Positions 18,857 to 28,905 of a stretch of DNA of 64,000 bases are shown piece after piece. Position numbers and translations under genes: made by a program. How positions within the stretch are numbered: the first letter of the stretch is position 1; every line of letters begins with the position of its first letter. Source of the stretch: Pirellula staleyi DSM 6068 (GTDB lineage: Bacteria; Planctomycetota; Planctomycetia; Pirellulales; Pirellulaceae); NCBI GenBank assembly GCA_945900945.1, contig CAMDKL010000007.1, forward strand, positions 1 to 64,000. The letters are read 5' to 3'. Below the pieces are notes generated by a model that did no database searches, was not told where the DNA came from, and saw nothing but the letters and a program-made list of their open reading frames with translations.

Positions 18857-21619
18857 ATGAACACCTACAGTCTCGATTACATCGACGACTTATACGTACG
18901 TTATATCCAGGACCCGAATAGCGTATCGGATGTCTGGAAGCGTTATTTCGAAGAATTCTCGCTAGCGGCTCAATCGGAGGCTTTGTACGCGGAGCAGCAC
19001 GATGTCAGCTCAAAGAAAGATAGCAATTCGACCGAGCCAGCACCGGACGCACTGTGGCTCGCTCGAATGCAGGAGCGAGTGGACCAATTGGTTCGCGAGT
19101 ATCGAGTGCGAGGACATCTCATGGCGAGGATCGATCCGCTAGGACTGACACGCAAGGGTCCCCCGGAACTGGATCCTCAATCGCATGGCCTAACCGACGA
19201 GGATCTGAAACGTCCATTTACTTCCCCTACACTTGAGTACGCAAACGGTCGTACTCTTGCCGACATTATTGAAAAGCTGCGGAACACTTACTGTCGAAGT
19301 ATTGGTGCGCAATTCATGCACATTGACAATCGCAACATTCGCGATTGGCTTCAACGGCGCATGGAGACGACACAAAACCGACTAACCCTTTCGCACGATG
19401 TTCAAACGCGTATTTACACAAAGCTGGCAGACGCAACCATTTTCGAGGAGTTCGTTCGAAAGAAATACCAGACTGCAAAGACATTTTCGCTGGAGGGTGC
19501 GGAGAGCTTGATCCCACTTTTGGATCGGGCGTTGGAAAAAGCCGGTCAGCATGGCGTCCACGGAGTGCTTCTTGCGATGGCCCACCGAGGCCGACTCAAC
19601 GTGCTGGCCAATATCATGGGCAAGCGTGCACAGAGTATCTTTTGGTCCTTTGATGATCCCAAACCAGAACTGTTCCGCGGGGGTGGCGACGTCAAATACC
19701 ATATGGGCTACAGCAGCGACTGGACCACCAGCACCGGACAGAAAGTCCACATTTCACTTTGTTTCAATCCAAGTCACCTCGAGTTTGTGAATCCAGTTGC
19801 GCTGGGGCGTTGTCGAGCGAAACAAGATCGCGATGGTGACATGCATCGCACTGAAAGTATGACGATCCTCATTCACGGTGACGCTGCCTTTATTGGCGAG
19901 GGAGTCGTTCAAGAAACGCTTAACTTGAGCGAGTTGCCAGGCTACCGAACCGGCGGCACGCTTCACATCGTTCTCAACAATCAAATTGGTTTTACGACCG
20001 AACCCGACGAGGCACGCAGTTGTACCTATGCGACCGACATCGCGAAAATGCTTCAAATTCCTATTTTCCACGTCAATGGCGAAGATCCAGAAGCGGTTGC
20101 ACAAGTTGTTAATTTAGCAATGGACTTCCGCAAGGAGTTCGAAAAAGACGTTGTCATCGATATGTATGCGTACCGGCGTTTGGGACACAACGAAGGTGAC
20201 GAGCCGCGTTTTACGCAGCCCCTAATGTATGCAGCCATCGACAAACGAAAGAATGTACGAGAAAGCTACCTGGAACATCTCCTGGAGATGAATGAGCTTT
20301 CTCGATTGGAAGCGGATGCGATCGCCGAGGTGCGACACAATCGACTGTCACGCGAGTTTGAACTCGCGAAAACGGAACCATTTGTCCACGATCTCCAAAG
20401 TCTAACAGGTTATTGGGCCGGTTACTTCGGAGGTGCTGAGCCTGTAGATCAGCATGTCACAACATCCATACCAAAGCATATAGCTGGGGAATTGATTCAG
20501 GCTGCGTGTGCTGTTCCACAAGGCTTCAACCTGCATAAGAAACTGGTGAAGCAGTTTGAGGACCGGCGAGCGATGGCAGCAGGCAAGCTACCATTGGATT
20601 GGGCTACGGCGGAGTCGCTCGCGTTTGCATCGCTGTTGTCCGAAGGCCAGCCGGTTCGATTGTCGGGCCAAGACTGCCAGCGCGGTACCTTCTCGCATCG
20701 ACATGCGGTCGTTCGCGATGTAGAGGACAATCGCAAATACATGCCGCTTGGCCATTTGGCTCCCAATCAAGCTAGAATCGAGATCATCAATAGCCCACTT
20801 TCCGAAATAGCCGTTCTCGGCTTTGAATACGGATATAGCCTTGATTGCCCGGAAGGTTTGATTGCATGGGAAGCACAGTTCGGCGACTTCTGGAACGTTG
20901 CACAGTGCGTAGTCGATCAGTTCATTACCAGTGCAGAAGACAAATGGAAACGACTAAGCCGTTTGGTTATGCTGCTGCCTCATGGTTTCGAAGGCCAAGG
21001 TCCTGAGCATTGCAGCGCTCGTCTCGAGCGATTTCTATTGTTGACTGCGGAACACAATGTTCAAGTAACCCAGCCATCAACTCCAGCACAATACTTTCAC
21101 TTGCTGCGCCGTCAAGCCAAGTCGAAATGGAGCAAGCCGTTGATTGTTCTGACGCCAAAGAGTTTGCTGAGGAACAAGTCCTGTGTATCCACTCTAGATG
21201 ACATCGAGCATGGTCATTTCCAAAGGATCGTTCCAGACAATCGTCCAGCGCGTTCGCCGACGACTCGAATTATTATGAGCACAGGCAAAGCCTACTACGA
21301 TTTGCTTGCGGAGCGTACCAGGCTTAACCGCGACGACGTCGCACTCGTCCGTATCGACCAGTTCTATCCACTTGAGGCGGCGAGAGTTGTCGAAGCACTC
21401 AGTGTGTATGCTGCTGGAACGCCCGTTTATTGGTACCAGGATGAGCCAACCAATATGGGCGCATGGACCCATGTGAAGATGCGATGGGGCGACGAAATTT
21501 CCGTGCGACACAAACTGGAACGGATCTCGCGTGTCGAGTCCGCTAGCCCATCAACCGGTTCCCTGCGAGCGCACCAATTGGAAGAGCGAGAACTCTTAAA
21601 CGCCGCATTTGGAAATTAA
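18857..21619 (+). CDS. sucA: 2-oxoglutarate dehydrogenase E1 component
   Basis: MNTYSLDYIDDLYVRYIQDPNSVSDVWKRYF..., LAMAHRGRLNVLANI, GDAAFIGEGVVQETLNLSELPGYRTGGTLHIVLNNQIGFTT, YRRLGHNEGDEP. Confidence 0.97.
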   Translation: MNTYSLDYIDDLYVRYIQDPNSVSDVWKRYFEEFSLAAQSEALYAEQHDVSSKKDSNSTEPAPDALWLARMQERVDQLVREYRVRGHLMARIDPLGLTRKGPPELDPQSHGLTDEDLKRPFTSPTLEYANGRTLADIIEKLRNTYCRSIGAQFMHIDNRNIRDWLQRRMETTQNRLTLSHDVQTRIYTKLADATIFEEFVRKKYQTAKTFSLEGAESLIPLLDRALEKAGQHGVHGVLLAMAHRGRLNVLANIMGKRAQSIFWSFDDPKPELFRGGGDVKYHMGYSSDWTTSTGQKVHISLCFNPSHLEFVNPVALGRCRAKQDRDGDMHRTESMTILIHGDAAFIGEGVVQETLNLSELPGYRTGGTLHIVLNNQIGFTTEPDEARSCTYATDIAKMLQIPIFHVNGEDPEAVAQVVNLAMDFRKEFEKDVVIDMYAYRRLGHNEGDEPRFTQPLMYAAIDKRKNVRESYLEHLLEMNELSRLEADAIAEVRHNRLSREFELAKTEPFVHDLQSLTGYWAGYFGGAEPVDQHVTTSIPKHIAGELIQAACAVPQGFNLHKKLVKQFEDRRAMAAGKLPLDWATAESLAFASLLSEGQPVRLSGQDCQRGTFSHRHAVVRDVEDNRKYMPLGHLAPNQARIEIINSPLSEIAVLGFEYGYSLDCPEGLIAWEAQFGDFWNVAQCVVDQFITSAEDKWKRLSRLVMLLPHGFEGQGPEHCSARLERFLLLTAEHNVQVTQPSTPAQYFHLLRRQAKSKWSKPLIVLTPKSLLRNKSCVSTLDDIEHGHFQRIVPDNRPARSPTTRIIMSTGKAYYDLLAERTRLNRDDVALVRIDQFYPLEAARVVEALSVYAAGTPVYWYQDEPTNMGAWTHVKMRWGDEISVRHKLERISRVESASPSTGSLRAHQLEERELLNAAFGN

Positions 21620-21631
21620 CGGATCGAAATC

Positions 21632-22144
21632 ATGAACGATACTACCTCTGCTGACATCAATTGTACAAACTCACGACCAGTCGATATCGCATTTGATTGC
21701 ATACCACTGCGTAGCATGGCAAGACTAGATCCGCCGTTGGATGCTTCACCTGGACTTACTGCCAAGTATTCTCGGATCAAAGCGGCCATCGCGGAACACG
21801 GAACACACAATTCCTATTTTTTGCACAATGCAACTTGCCGTTTCTTTGTAACCAACGACCCTCTTAACGGAATGATTGCATTTAGGTTCGAAGGGGTCGT
21901 TTTCACAGACGATTCCGACACTCGTGCTAGGCATACGTTTTTGAAGGTAACACTCGACAAAGAAACATGTTCATGGCTCGAACAGCACGTTGTGAAATGG
22001 TTTGAGGAGACAGTGAGCCAAGCCGTCCTGTTCGAGTTCAATCGCTACATTGGAGTCGGTGATCCCGAGCAAACCAAGAAGCGTTTGCTACAAATGGAGC
22101 GGGCTATGGAGGACAAAGGCGGATTCGTCGGAATGCATCTCTAG
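21632..22144 (+). CDS. Hypothetical protein, likely co-transcribed with sucA
   Basis: 170-aa ORF, 12-bp gap after sucA, same strand. Confidence 0.7.
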   Translation: MNDTTSADINCTNSRPVDIAFDCIPLRSMARLDPPLDASPGLTAKYSRIKAAIAEHGTHNSYFLHNATCRFFVTNDPLNGMIAFRFEGVVFTDDSDTRARHTFLKVTLDKETCSWLEQHVVKWFEETVSQAVLFEFNRYIGVGDPEQTKKRLLQMERAMEDKGGFVGMHL

Positions 22145-22437
22145 TCATTTGCGGAGATTACGTCAGGCCCTTTACCCGCTCGCTTTTCATACATCCCATC
22201 TCCCATCTTGACGTATTTGGTAAAGCCCTTCGCGTCTAGATTCTTGTCGCTAAGGCTGGTTGCCGTTTTCATGTCAGACCACATGCCCGCAGCGGACGGC
22301 AATGAAATGCATCTGCGAACCGGTTGTCCCGTCTCTGGATGTTGCGTTAAGGGCGGATCGCTCATTGCTTGTAGTACTTCAAACGTCTCTCCGTCATCGC
22401 CTCCAGATTGGATCACTTCGTATACGTAAATCGGCAT
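22141..22437 (-). CDS. FmdB-like small protein lacking zinc-ribbon cysteines
   Basis: MPIYVYEV...ETFEVLQAMSDPPLTQHPETGQPVRRCIS follows the FmdB scaffold, but the two CxxC knuckles are absent. Start set at MPIYVYEV. Confidence 0.65.
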   Translation of the reverse strand: MPIYVYEVIQSGGDDGETFEVLQAMSDPPLTQHPETGQPVRRCISLPSAAGMWSDMKTATSLSDKNLDAKGFTKYVKMGDGMYEKRAGKGPDVISAND

Positions 22438-22746
22438 CGTTTTTCCAAGTTCCTGTTGCTGGACGAAGGCTTCTCTAAAGTAACATTCTACAGGAAAATT
22501 AGGGGCTTGTCTGAGCCGTAGTCGCTGGCTGACACTGGCCAAATAGTTCTTGAACTGCGACTTGGTGAACCGATGAGGCGCTAGCCCCGGGCAAGCCTCA
22601 GTCTGTTTCACCTGATATGCAGCCAGACTTCTGCGATGGCTAGCCACTATGGTTCAACGCACGAGCTATCGATTTATGTTGGGGCGAAGTCGATTGGCGG
22701 GGGCAGTGTTTCCATACACAGATCGCCTTCGGTTAGCGAAAATTCA

Positions 22747-22778
22747 GGCCCGGGGCTAGCGCCCACCGGTTCACGAAA
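22747..22778. repeat. Partial copy of dispersed hairpin repeat core
   Basis: GGCCCGGGGCTAGCGCCCACCGGTTCACGAAA. Confidence 0.8.
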
Positions 22779-22861
22779 CCCCCATGGTCAGCGCAATTTG
22801 GTTTATGCAATTTGGCTAGGGCTGCGGTGCAATCCTAAAGTCAAGCTTAAACGCTTTTCCA

Positions 22862-22897
22862 TAAAAAAGCGGAAACCAACCGGCCTCCGCTTTTTGA
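22862..22897. terminator. Hairpin terminator downstream of ppdK
   Basis: AAAAAAGCGGA ... TCCGCTTTTT stem with T runs on both strands. Confidence 0.65.
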
Positions 22898-22925
22898 ACT
22901 TTAATCACCTAGCGAACCAAATGCA

Positions 22926-25727
22926 CTACTTTGCAGATGTCTTCGACTTGGTCGCACCCGATTTTGCCTTTGTTTCCTTGATCACCTTGGCCACGACTGG
23001 CTTTGGCGGATGCCGAAGGGCTGCCTGGGCAGCTGCTAGGCGTGCAATCGGCACTCGGAATGGGCTGCAACTGACGTAATCCAAACCGATGATGTGGCAG
23101 AATTCGACCGACGATGGGTCACCACCGTGCTCGCCGCAAATACCAATCTTGAGGTCTGCTTTCGTCGAACGGCCTTTGTCCACGCCAATCTTCATTAGCT
23201 GACCCACTCCCGTTCGATCGATCGAAGCGAACGGATTCGCCTTGATGATCTCCAAACCTTGGTAGGCGGGCAGGAACGAACCCGAATCGTCTCGGCTCAT
23301 TCCCAAACAAGTCTGGGTGAGGTCGTTTGTTCCAAACGAGAAGAACTCGGCGGACTCGGCAATTTCATCTGCGGTCAAAGCACCACGCGGAACCTCGATC
23401 ATGGTTCCGACCGTGTATGCAAACTTCTTGCCGGTCGCCTTCATGACTTCGCCAGCCACGCGGTGAACGATCTCCATCTGCAGATCCAGTTCCTTCTTGA
23501 AACCGACCAACGGCACCATTACCTCCGGCTTGACCTTGATTCCCTCTTTGAGAACAACGGCTGCGGCTTGGAATATCGCTCTCGCTTGCATCTCGGTGAT
23601 TTCAGGACGCAAGATACCGAGACGACAGCCTCGAAAACCTAGCATGGGGTTGAACTCATGCAGTTCAGAAACCAACCTAGCCACTTCAGCGACCGTTGTC
23701 TTGAGTTGCTTGGCAACTTCTTCTTGCCCTTTCTTGTTGTCGTGCTGAGGCAAGAATTCGTGCAACGGTGGATCGAGCAATCGAATGCAACCTGGCAGGC
23801 CGTTCAATGCGCGAAAGATTCCTTCGAAATCCTTTTGCTGATAAGGGAGCAAAGTGGCCAATGCCTTCTTGCGATCGTCTTCTGCCTTTGCCAATATCAT
23901 CTGGCGGACAGCGATGATTCGGTCCCCCTCGAAGAACATATGCTCGGTTCGGCAGAGGCCAATTCCTTCGGCACCGAAAGCAATCGCGTTGACGACCTGG
24001 TCGGGTTGGTCAGCGTTGGTTCGCATACCCAGCGTTCGATACTTATCCGCGAGCTTCATCAAGAAGTCGTAGTACTGAAATACTTTGCTGTCCTTAGGCT
24101 TCATGGTCTTATTGACCAAGACCTGCTTGAGTTCGCTGTCGGCAGTTGCAATCTTGCCATGGAAGACTTCGCCGGTCGTGCCGTTGATGCTAATTGGGTC
24201 ACCTTCCTTGAGCGTAACCCCTTTGCACTTGAGCGTCCCCTTGTGGTAATCGATTTCGATATCACCAGCCCCAGCAACGCATACTTTGCCCATTTGGCGA
24301 GCAACCAATGCGGCGTGGCTGGATACGCCACCGCGCGCTGTTAGAATGCCATCCGAAGCGATCATGCCTCGAAGATCTTCTGGACTGGTTTCAATACGGG
24401 CCAAGACAACGCTTTGCCCTTTGGCAGCCAGCTCTTCGGCTTTACCAGCGGTAAAGACAACGGAACCAGAAGCTGCACCGGGGCCGGCAGGTAGTCCGAC
24501 GGCCAACAATCGGCCTTCTTTTCCAGCGTTTGCATACGCGGTGGTATCGAAAATCGGCTGCAGGAGTTGGTTGAGAGCTTCTGGATCTCCGGACTTGATC
24601 GCATGCTCTGGGGTCATCAGCTTTTCTTTGACCATGTCGTGAGCGATCTTAACATAGGCCAAAGCGGTTCGCTTTCCGTTGCGAGTTTGAAGCATGTACA
24701 GCTTCTTTTTCTCGATGGTGAACTCGAAGTCCTGGACGTCGCCGAAGTTCTTTTCGAGGATCTTCCGAACATCGTTCAATTCCTTGTGAGCTGCACCGAT
24801 GGTTTTGTCCTTGGCCATGTCCGCGATGGTCAATGGTGTTCGTACGCCTGCAACGACGTCTTCTCCTTGTGCGTTGACGAGGTACTCGCCGTAGAACACA
24901 TTTTCACCGTTGGCAGGGTCACGGGTGAACGCAACACCGGTCGCACAATCGTCCCCCATATTGCCGAATACCATCGCTTGGACGTTGACTGCGGTGCCCC
25001 ATTCGTCAGGAATGCGGTACTTTTGGCGATAGAGAATAGCCCGATCGTTCATCCACGAGCTAAAGACGGCGAAAACGGCACCCTCAAGCTGTTTGACGGG
25101 ATCGGTTGGGAACGACTTGCCCGTCCAATCCTTGATCAGCTTTTTAAATCGCTTGACCAATTCTTGCAGCTGGGCGGCAGTGAACTCGGTATCGTCCTTG
25201 ACCTTCACTTCCTTTTTAAGCCCATCCATAACGGCTTCGAACGGATCGTGATCGTTCTCCTTCTTTTTTTGGACGCCCATCACAACGTCGCCGTACATTT
25301 GCAGGAATCGGCGGTAGGAGTCCCAAGCGAAACGTGGATTGCCGGTTGCCGCTGCGAGACCTTCACAAGTTGCGTCGTTGAGGCCCAGATTGAGGATCGT
25401 ATCCATCATTCCTGGCATCGAGTCGCGGGCACCCGATCGGACGGAAACTAGAAGGGGGTTCTTGACGTCCCCGAATTTCTTTCCAGCTTCTTTCTCAAGC
25501 CATTTGACGGCCTTTTCCATGTCCGGGGCTAGGTCGGCCGGTGCTTTGCGGCCATTTTTGTAATAGCTTACACAGACTTCGGTGGTAATGGTAAAACCCG
25601 ACGGGACAGGCAAACCAATTTTGGTCATTTGGGCAAGGTTGGCGCCTTTGCCACCGAGCAGAGCCTTCATGTCTCCGCCACCGTCGGTCTTAGATTTCCC
25701 AAAAAAATAAATCAACTTGTTTGCCAT
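22926..25727 (-). CDS. ppdK: Pyruvate, phosphate dikinase
   Basis: [55 protein letters not shown] (phospho-His region), [24 protein letters not shown]. Confidence 0.97.
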   Translation of the reverse strand: MANKLIYFFGKSKTDGGGDMKALLGGKGANLAQMTKIGLPVPSGFTITTEVCVSYYKNGRKAPADLAPDMEKAVKWLEKEAGKKFGDVKNPLLVSVRSGARDSMPGMMDTILNLGLNDATCEGLAAATGNPRFAWDSYRRFLQMYGDVVMGVQKKKENDHDPFEAVMDGLKKEVKVKDDTEFTAAQLQELVKRFKKLIKDWTGKSFPTDPVKQLEGAVFAVFSSWMNDRAILYRQKYRIPDEWGTAVNVQAMVFGNMGDDCATGVAFTRDPANGENVFYGEYLVNAQGEDVVAGVRTPLTIADMAKDKTIGAAHKELNDVRKILEKNFGDVQDFEFTIEKKKLYMLQTRNGKRTALAYVKIAHDMVKEKLMTPEHAIKSGDPEALNQLLQPIFDTTAYANAGKEGRLLAVGLPAGPGAASGSVVFTAGKAEELAAKGQSVVLARIETSPEDLRGMIASDGILTARGGVSSHAALVARQMGKVCVAGAGDIEIDYHKGTLKCKGVTLKEGDPISINGTTGEVFHGKIATADSELKQVLVNKTMKPKDSKVFQYYDFLMKLADKYRTLGMRTNADQPDQVVNAIAFGAEGIGLCRTEHMFFEGDRIIAVRQMILAKAEDDRKKALATLLPYQQKDFEGIFRALNGLPGCIRLLDPPLHEFLPQHDNKKGQEEVAKQLKTTVAEVARLVSELHEFNPMLGFRGCRLGILRPEITEMQARAIFQAAAVVLKEGIKVKPEVMVPLVGFKKELDLQMEIVHRVAGEVMKATGKKFAYTVGTMIEVPRGALTADEIAESAEFFSFGTNDLTQTCLGMSRDDSGSFLPAYQGLEIIKANPFASIDRTGVGQLMKIGVDKGRSTKADLKIGICGEHGGDPSSVEFCHIIGLDYVSCSPFRVPIARLAAAQAALRHPPKPVVAKVIKETKAKSGATKSKTSAK

Positions 25728-25888
25728 GGCCGAATGCAATGCTCCCGTGTTTCTGCAAAAATCAAAGGGGGTTCGACAGCGTCGGATATCTATACAGACA
25801 GACCCCCAAAATACAGGGAAAGAGTGTACTTTCACTACTTCAAACCGTCAATTGCCGTTACTCGCCCGAAAAACGGGAGCAGGTCCAA

Positions 25889-27649
25889 ATGATCATTCCG
25901 GAGCCGCACCTTCTTGCGTTAACCGAATTGCTTTCAGGCAAACCTTCGCAGGCAGCTCAATTGCCTTTTTTTCAAAGTAACTACTACCAGATCAACGCCC
26001 ATGTCTGGTCTTGTGTACTGTCGCAACCCGGAAACGACCCATGGTATTTCCGTCCATTGGAGTCGACACTTTGCGAATCAAATTCCAATTTCGGCGGCTC
26101 AAATACAATTTCCAATCCATGGTCAATCAACCAACGACTGTCCGAACAAGTACGAATATCAGTTCAAGAGATTGACGGTGGTCGATGTGCAAGCATTCCG
26201 CCCGACAATTTTTTCGTCATTACCAGCGAGTCCTTTGGTGCCGTTTTGGGGACACGCTGCTCCAGCCTCCAACTTGTCGCTAAAACACTGCAAACGTGGG
26301 GAAGTCCACCGCAGTCGGTGATTCAAGACTGGCAAAATCAATTGGGAAAATCCACTCTACCCAGTACTGCCGAAACGCTGGTCACCGAAGATGGAATACT
26401 GATTCCGCTCTCGGACGTGCTGAACCATCTCACACGGAGCGGTCTCGAGCGGACTGCGGTAGCAGTCCCGACGTTGCCGCATACAACACCCTCCTCCAGT
26501 CCAGCTCCCGATTGGCCACACTGCAGACCCACGTTGGAATCGCAAGTCGATTTCGAACCAGTCACCCAGAGTCGCCACTCGAGCCATTCAGCGGGAACGC
26601 TTCGACGCAAGAGAAAAAACAATTCGAAATGGCTTCCGATTGGTTCTGTAGCTGCGGCGATCACCATTTTGACTCTCAGCATTTGGCTCCTCAGTCTAGA
26701 CGATAGAACTCCCAATGAAATGATCGCCGTCGGTAAAAGCGCTGCTTTAGGAAACGACTCTGATAATGGCAAAAACTCAACTGCAATAGAGATTCAGGAA
26801 CTCACCATCACCGGCGATCCGACAACGTTAAATAACGAAGCTTCGGTACAGCAGTCCGAGTTGACTATTGAGACCCTGCTCGCACAACTCAGGCCCAACA
26901 AACAAGGAACGCTGAGTCTCGATTCCGTATCCGCCGCCTCGATCATCAGCGAGTCGTTATATCCCGCCGGGATCGGTCTACCGACTATTTTAGCGGACGG
27001 AACAGCCAGCGAAGAGGCCGAATCCAACGAAGCTGCTCTTCCGGCCGCTCTAAATACAATCCAGTCCGAAAGCGGTCGAATCCTATTGGAACGGCCGATT
27101 CGACTCCAAGCCGCCATCACCAAAGAGACCGTGTTGGTCGGGATGCCTGTTTTGGCAAAAGCAAGCCGTTGCGAAATCGAGTTGAAGCTGGTAAAAAATT
27201 TGGTCGTTGAACCTGCGGAAAGTGTTGCCATCGAGGGGACAGGCAAAGCGACGTGGAGGATTGCGATGGAAGATGAAGATCCGGAGTTGGTAGTCGAAAT
27301 CTGGTCCAAGCCTGGTGCGAGATGGCAAGTTATAACAGCGGTTGGGCTGCGTGAAGGCCCAGGGGCAATACCCACTTGGATTGGTCCGCGCGAAGCACAG
27401 AATATCGGTAATAGACTAATCGATTATCGCCAATGGATTAACAACGCTATCGAAACGCTTCGAACAGCTCGATCGAAACCACGTGGCCGAACCACCATCG
27501 ACTTTGCTGGCGAAATCAAAAAACTAGAGCAACAGGAGCGTGAAGCAGAAAAGGCAATCGAACGGTGGAAGGTGATCGCGAGATTGAGCCATTACTTCTT
27601 TGATAGCAACGAAGTTCGCCTCCAATTTACTGCGGTCCCAAAACCTTGA
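25889..27649 (+). CDS. Hypothetical membrane protein
   Basis: 587-codon ORF from MIIPEPHLL; a single TM near the middle (WLPIGSVAAAITILTLSIWLLSL). No recognised domain. Confidence 0.7.
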   Translation: MIIPEPHLLALTELLSGKPSQAAQLPFFQSNYYQINAHVWSCVLSQPGNDPWYFRPLESTLCESNSNFGGSNTISNPWSINQRLSEQVRISVQEIDGGRCASIPPDNFFVITSESFGAVLGTRCSSLQLVAKTLQTWGSPPQSVIQDWQNQLGKSTLPSTAETLVTEDGILIPLSDVLNHLTRSGLERTAVAVPTLPHTTPSSSPAPDWPHCRPTLESQVDFEPVTQSRHSSHSAGTLRRKRKNNSKWLPIGSVAAAITILTLSIWLLSLDDRTPNEMIAVGKSAALGNDSDNGKNSTAIEIQELTITGDPTTLNNEASVQQSELTIETLLAQLRPNKQGTLSLDSVSAASIISESLYPAGIGLPTILADGTASEEAESNEAALPAALNTIQSESGRILLERPIRLQAAITKETVLVGMPVLAKASRCEIELKLVKNLVVEPAESVAIEGTGKATWRIAMEDEDPELVVEIWSKPGARWQVITAVGLREGPGAIPTWIGPREAQNIGNRLIDYRQWINNAIETLRTARSKPRGRTTIDFAGEIKKLEQQEREAEKAIERWKVIARLSHYFFDSNEVRLQFTAVPKP

Positions 27650-27861
27650 CGGCGGCACAACCGACAGGCCAAGGGCGAATGGCATGAGAACCGGCGGCTA
27701 AAACGCCTTGCCGCTCCCATGCTATGGCGAATATTTACCTTGCAATCTTCGCAAGTATTGGTAGCATAACCGTTTAGAGCAGCTGGAGAGCAGAGGTCTT
27801 TCGTGGTAGCTCTGAAAAAAAGTAGGATCCTGGTGCAACCACAAGGAAAGTTCGTCCGTTC

Positions 27862-28818
27862 ATGTTTTTTAATCTGCTGGCGGAAGCTGATTTTTCATCG
27901 ATTTTCACTCTTGCATCGCTGCAGGTTGTCGTGGCGTTGATTGTGATCGAGGGATTGCTTTCGGTTGACAATGCTTTGGCCATTGCCGCCCTGGCATCGC
28001 ATCTAGATGAAAAAAAAAGAAAAATAGCGATGACGATCGGCTATGCGGGTGCTTATGGATTCCGCATCCTTGCTTTGATCCTTGCATCGTACATCATCAA
28101 CAACCATTGGCTGATGGTTTTGGGTGCGAGCTATTTGATTTGGTTGATGTGCAACCATTTTGCAGAAAACGAACAGGACGAAGAGCACCAGGGAACACAT
28201 CGAGCCCCCCCGAGTTTTGCAAAAACGATTGCTCTGATCGCCTTTCTCGACCTCAGCCTGAGTTTCGACAACGTCGTCGCAGCGGTCGCTTTCGCTCGAG
28301 ACAGTCTCATTCTGGTCTATGTTGGCGTGACCATCGGTATTATTACGCTTCGACTCGTGGCTGGGTACTGTATCAAGTTGCTCGAAAAACATCCCTGGCT
28401 CGAACATACTGCCTTTTTGTTGGTAGGCTTCGTCGGTGCATTGCTATGCATGGAGCTCTTCTGGGACACCTATGTCCGGCAGGACTTGCCCGTATTTGGT
28501 TACGACATTATTCATGGTGAAGAGTCTGCCGACATCTCAGACAATTTGAATACCACCGATGTAGTGCCTGTTCAGAATGCTACGAGCCATACCTTGCATT
28601 ACCATATCAAGAAGCCGATAAAGTTTGGTGGAATTTTCATGATCGTGTTGGTCCACATGGCGTATGAAAAGTATCCAGCAGTCAAGGCCACATTGCGTCC
28701 GCTCGTTATCGCATTTCGACATCTCTTTGCGATCACAGCACGAGCAATTAACTCGCTCTTCGGTCTCATCACCTGGCCTATTCAAATTCTTTTCAAGTTC
28801 CGACGTCGCGCAAGTTAG
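27862..28818 (+). CDS. TerC-family integral membrane protein
   Basis: Multi-TM protein with duplicated EGLLSVDNALAIA and LDLSLSFDNVVAAVAFA acidic TM motifs typical of TerC/YkoY. Confidence 0.9.
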   Translation: MFFNLLAEADFSSIFTLASLQVVVALIVIEGLLSVDNALAIAALASHLDEKKRKIAMTIGYAGAYGFRILALILASYIINNHWLMVLGASYLIWLMCNHFAENEQDEEHQGTHRAPPSFAKTIALIAFLDLSLSFDNVVAAVAFARDSLILVYVGVTIGIITLRLVAGYCIKLLEKHPWLEHTAFLLVGFVGALLCMELFWDTYVRQDLPVFGYDIIHGEESADISDNLNTTDVVPVQNATSHTLHYHIKKPIKFGGIFMIVLVHMAYEKYPAVKATLRPLVIAFRHLFAITARAINSLFGLITWPIQILFKFRRRAS

Positions 28819-28905
28819 AAAATTCGCGACACCTGTTCGACCAATACCCAATCGCAACGGTCACTCCCCATCCCTTTCGATTCAAACCAAGACGGGCTTT
28901 TCGCC

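Noticed and set aside
24567-25451. 294-aa plus-strand ORF inside ppdK
   Set aside because: Antisense to a highly conserved gene. Composition and lack of motifs indicate a shadow ORF.
27650-27861. Possible yybP-ykoY manganese riboswitch upstream of the TerC gene
   Set aside because: Could not identify the conserved core by eye. A covariance-model search would decide; without it the claim is unsupported.
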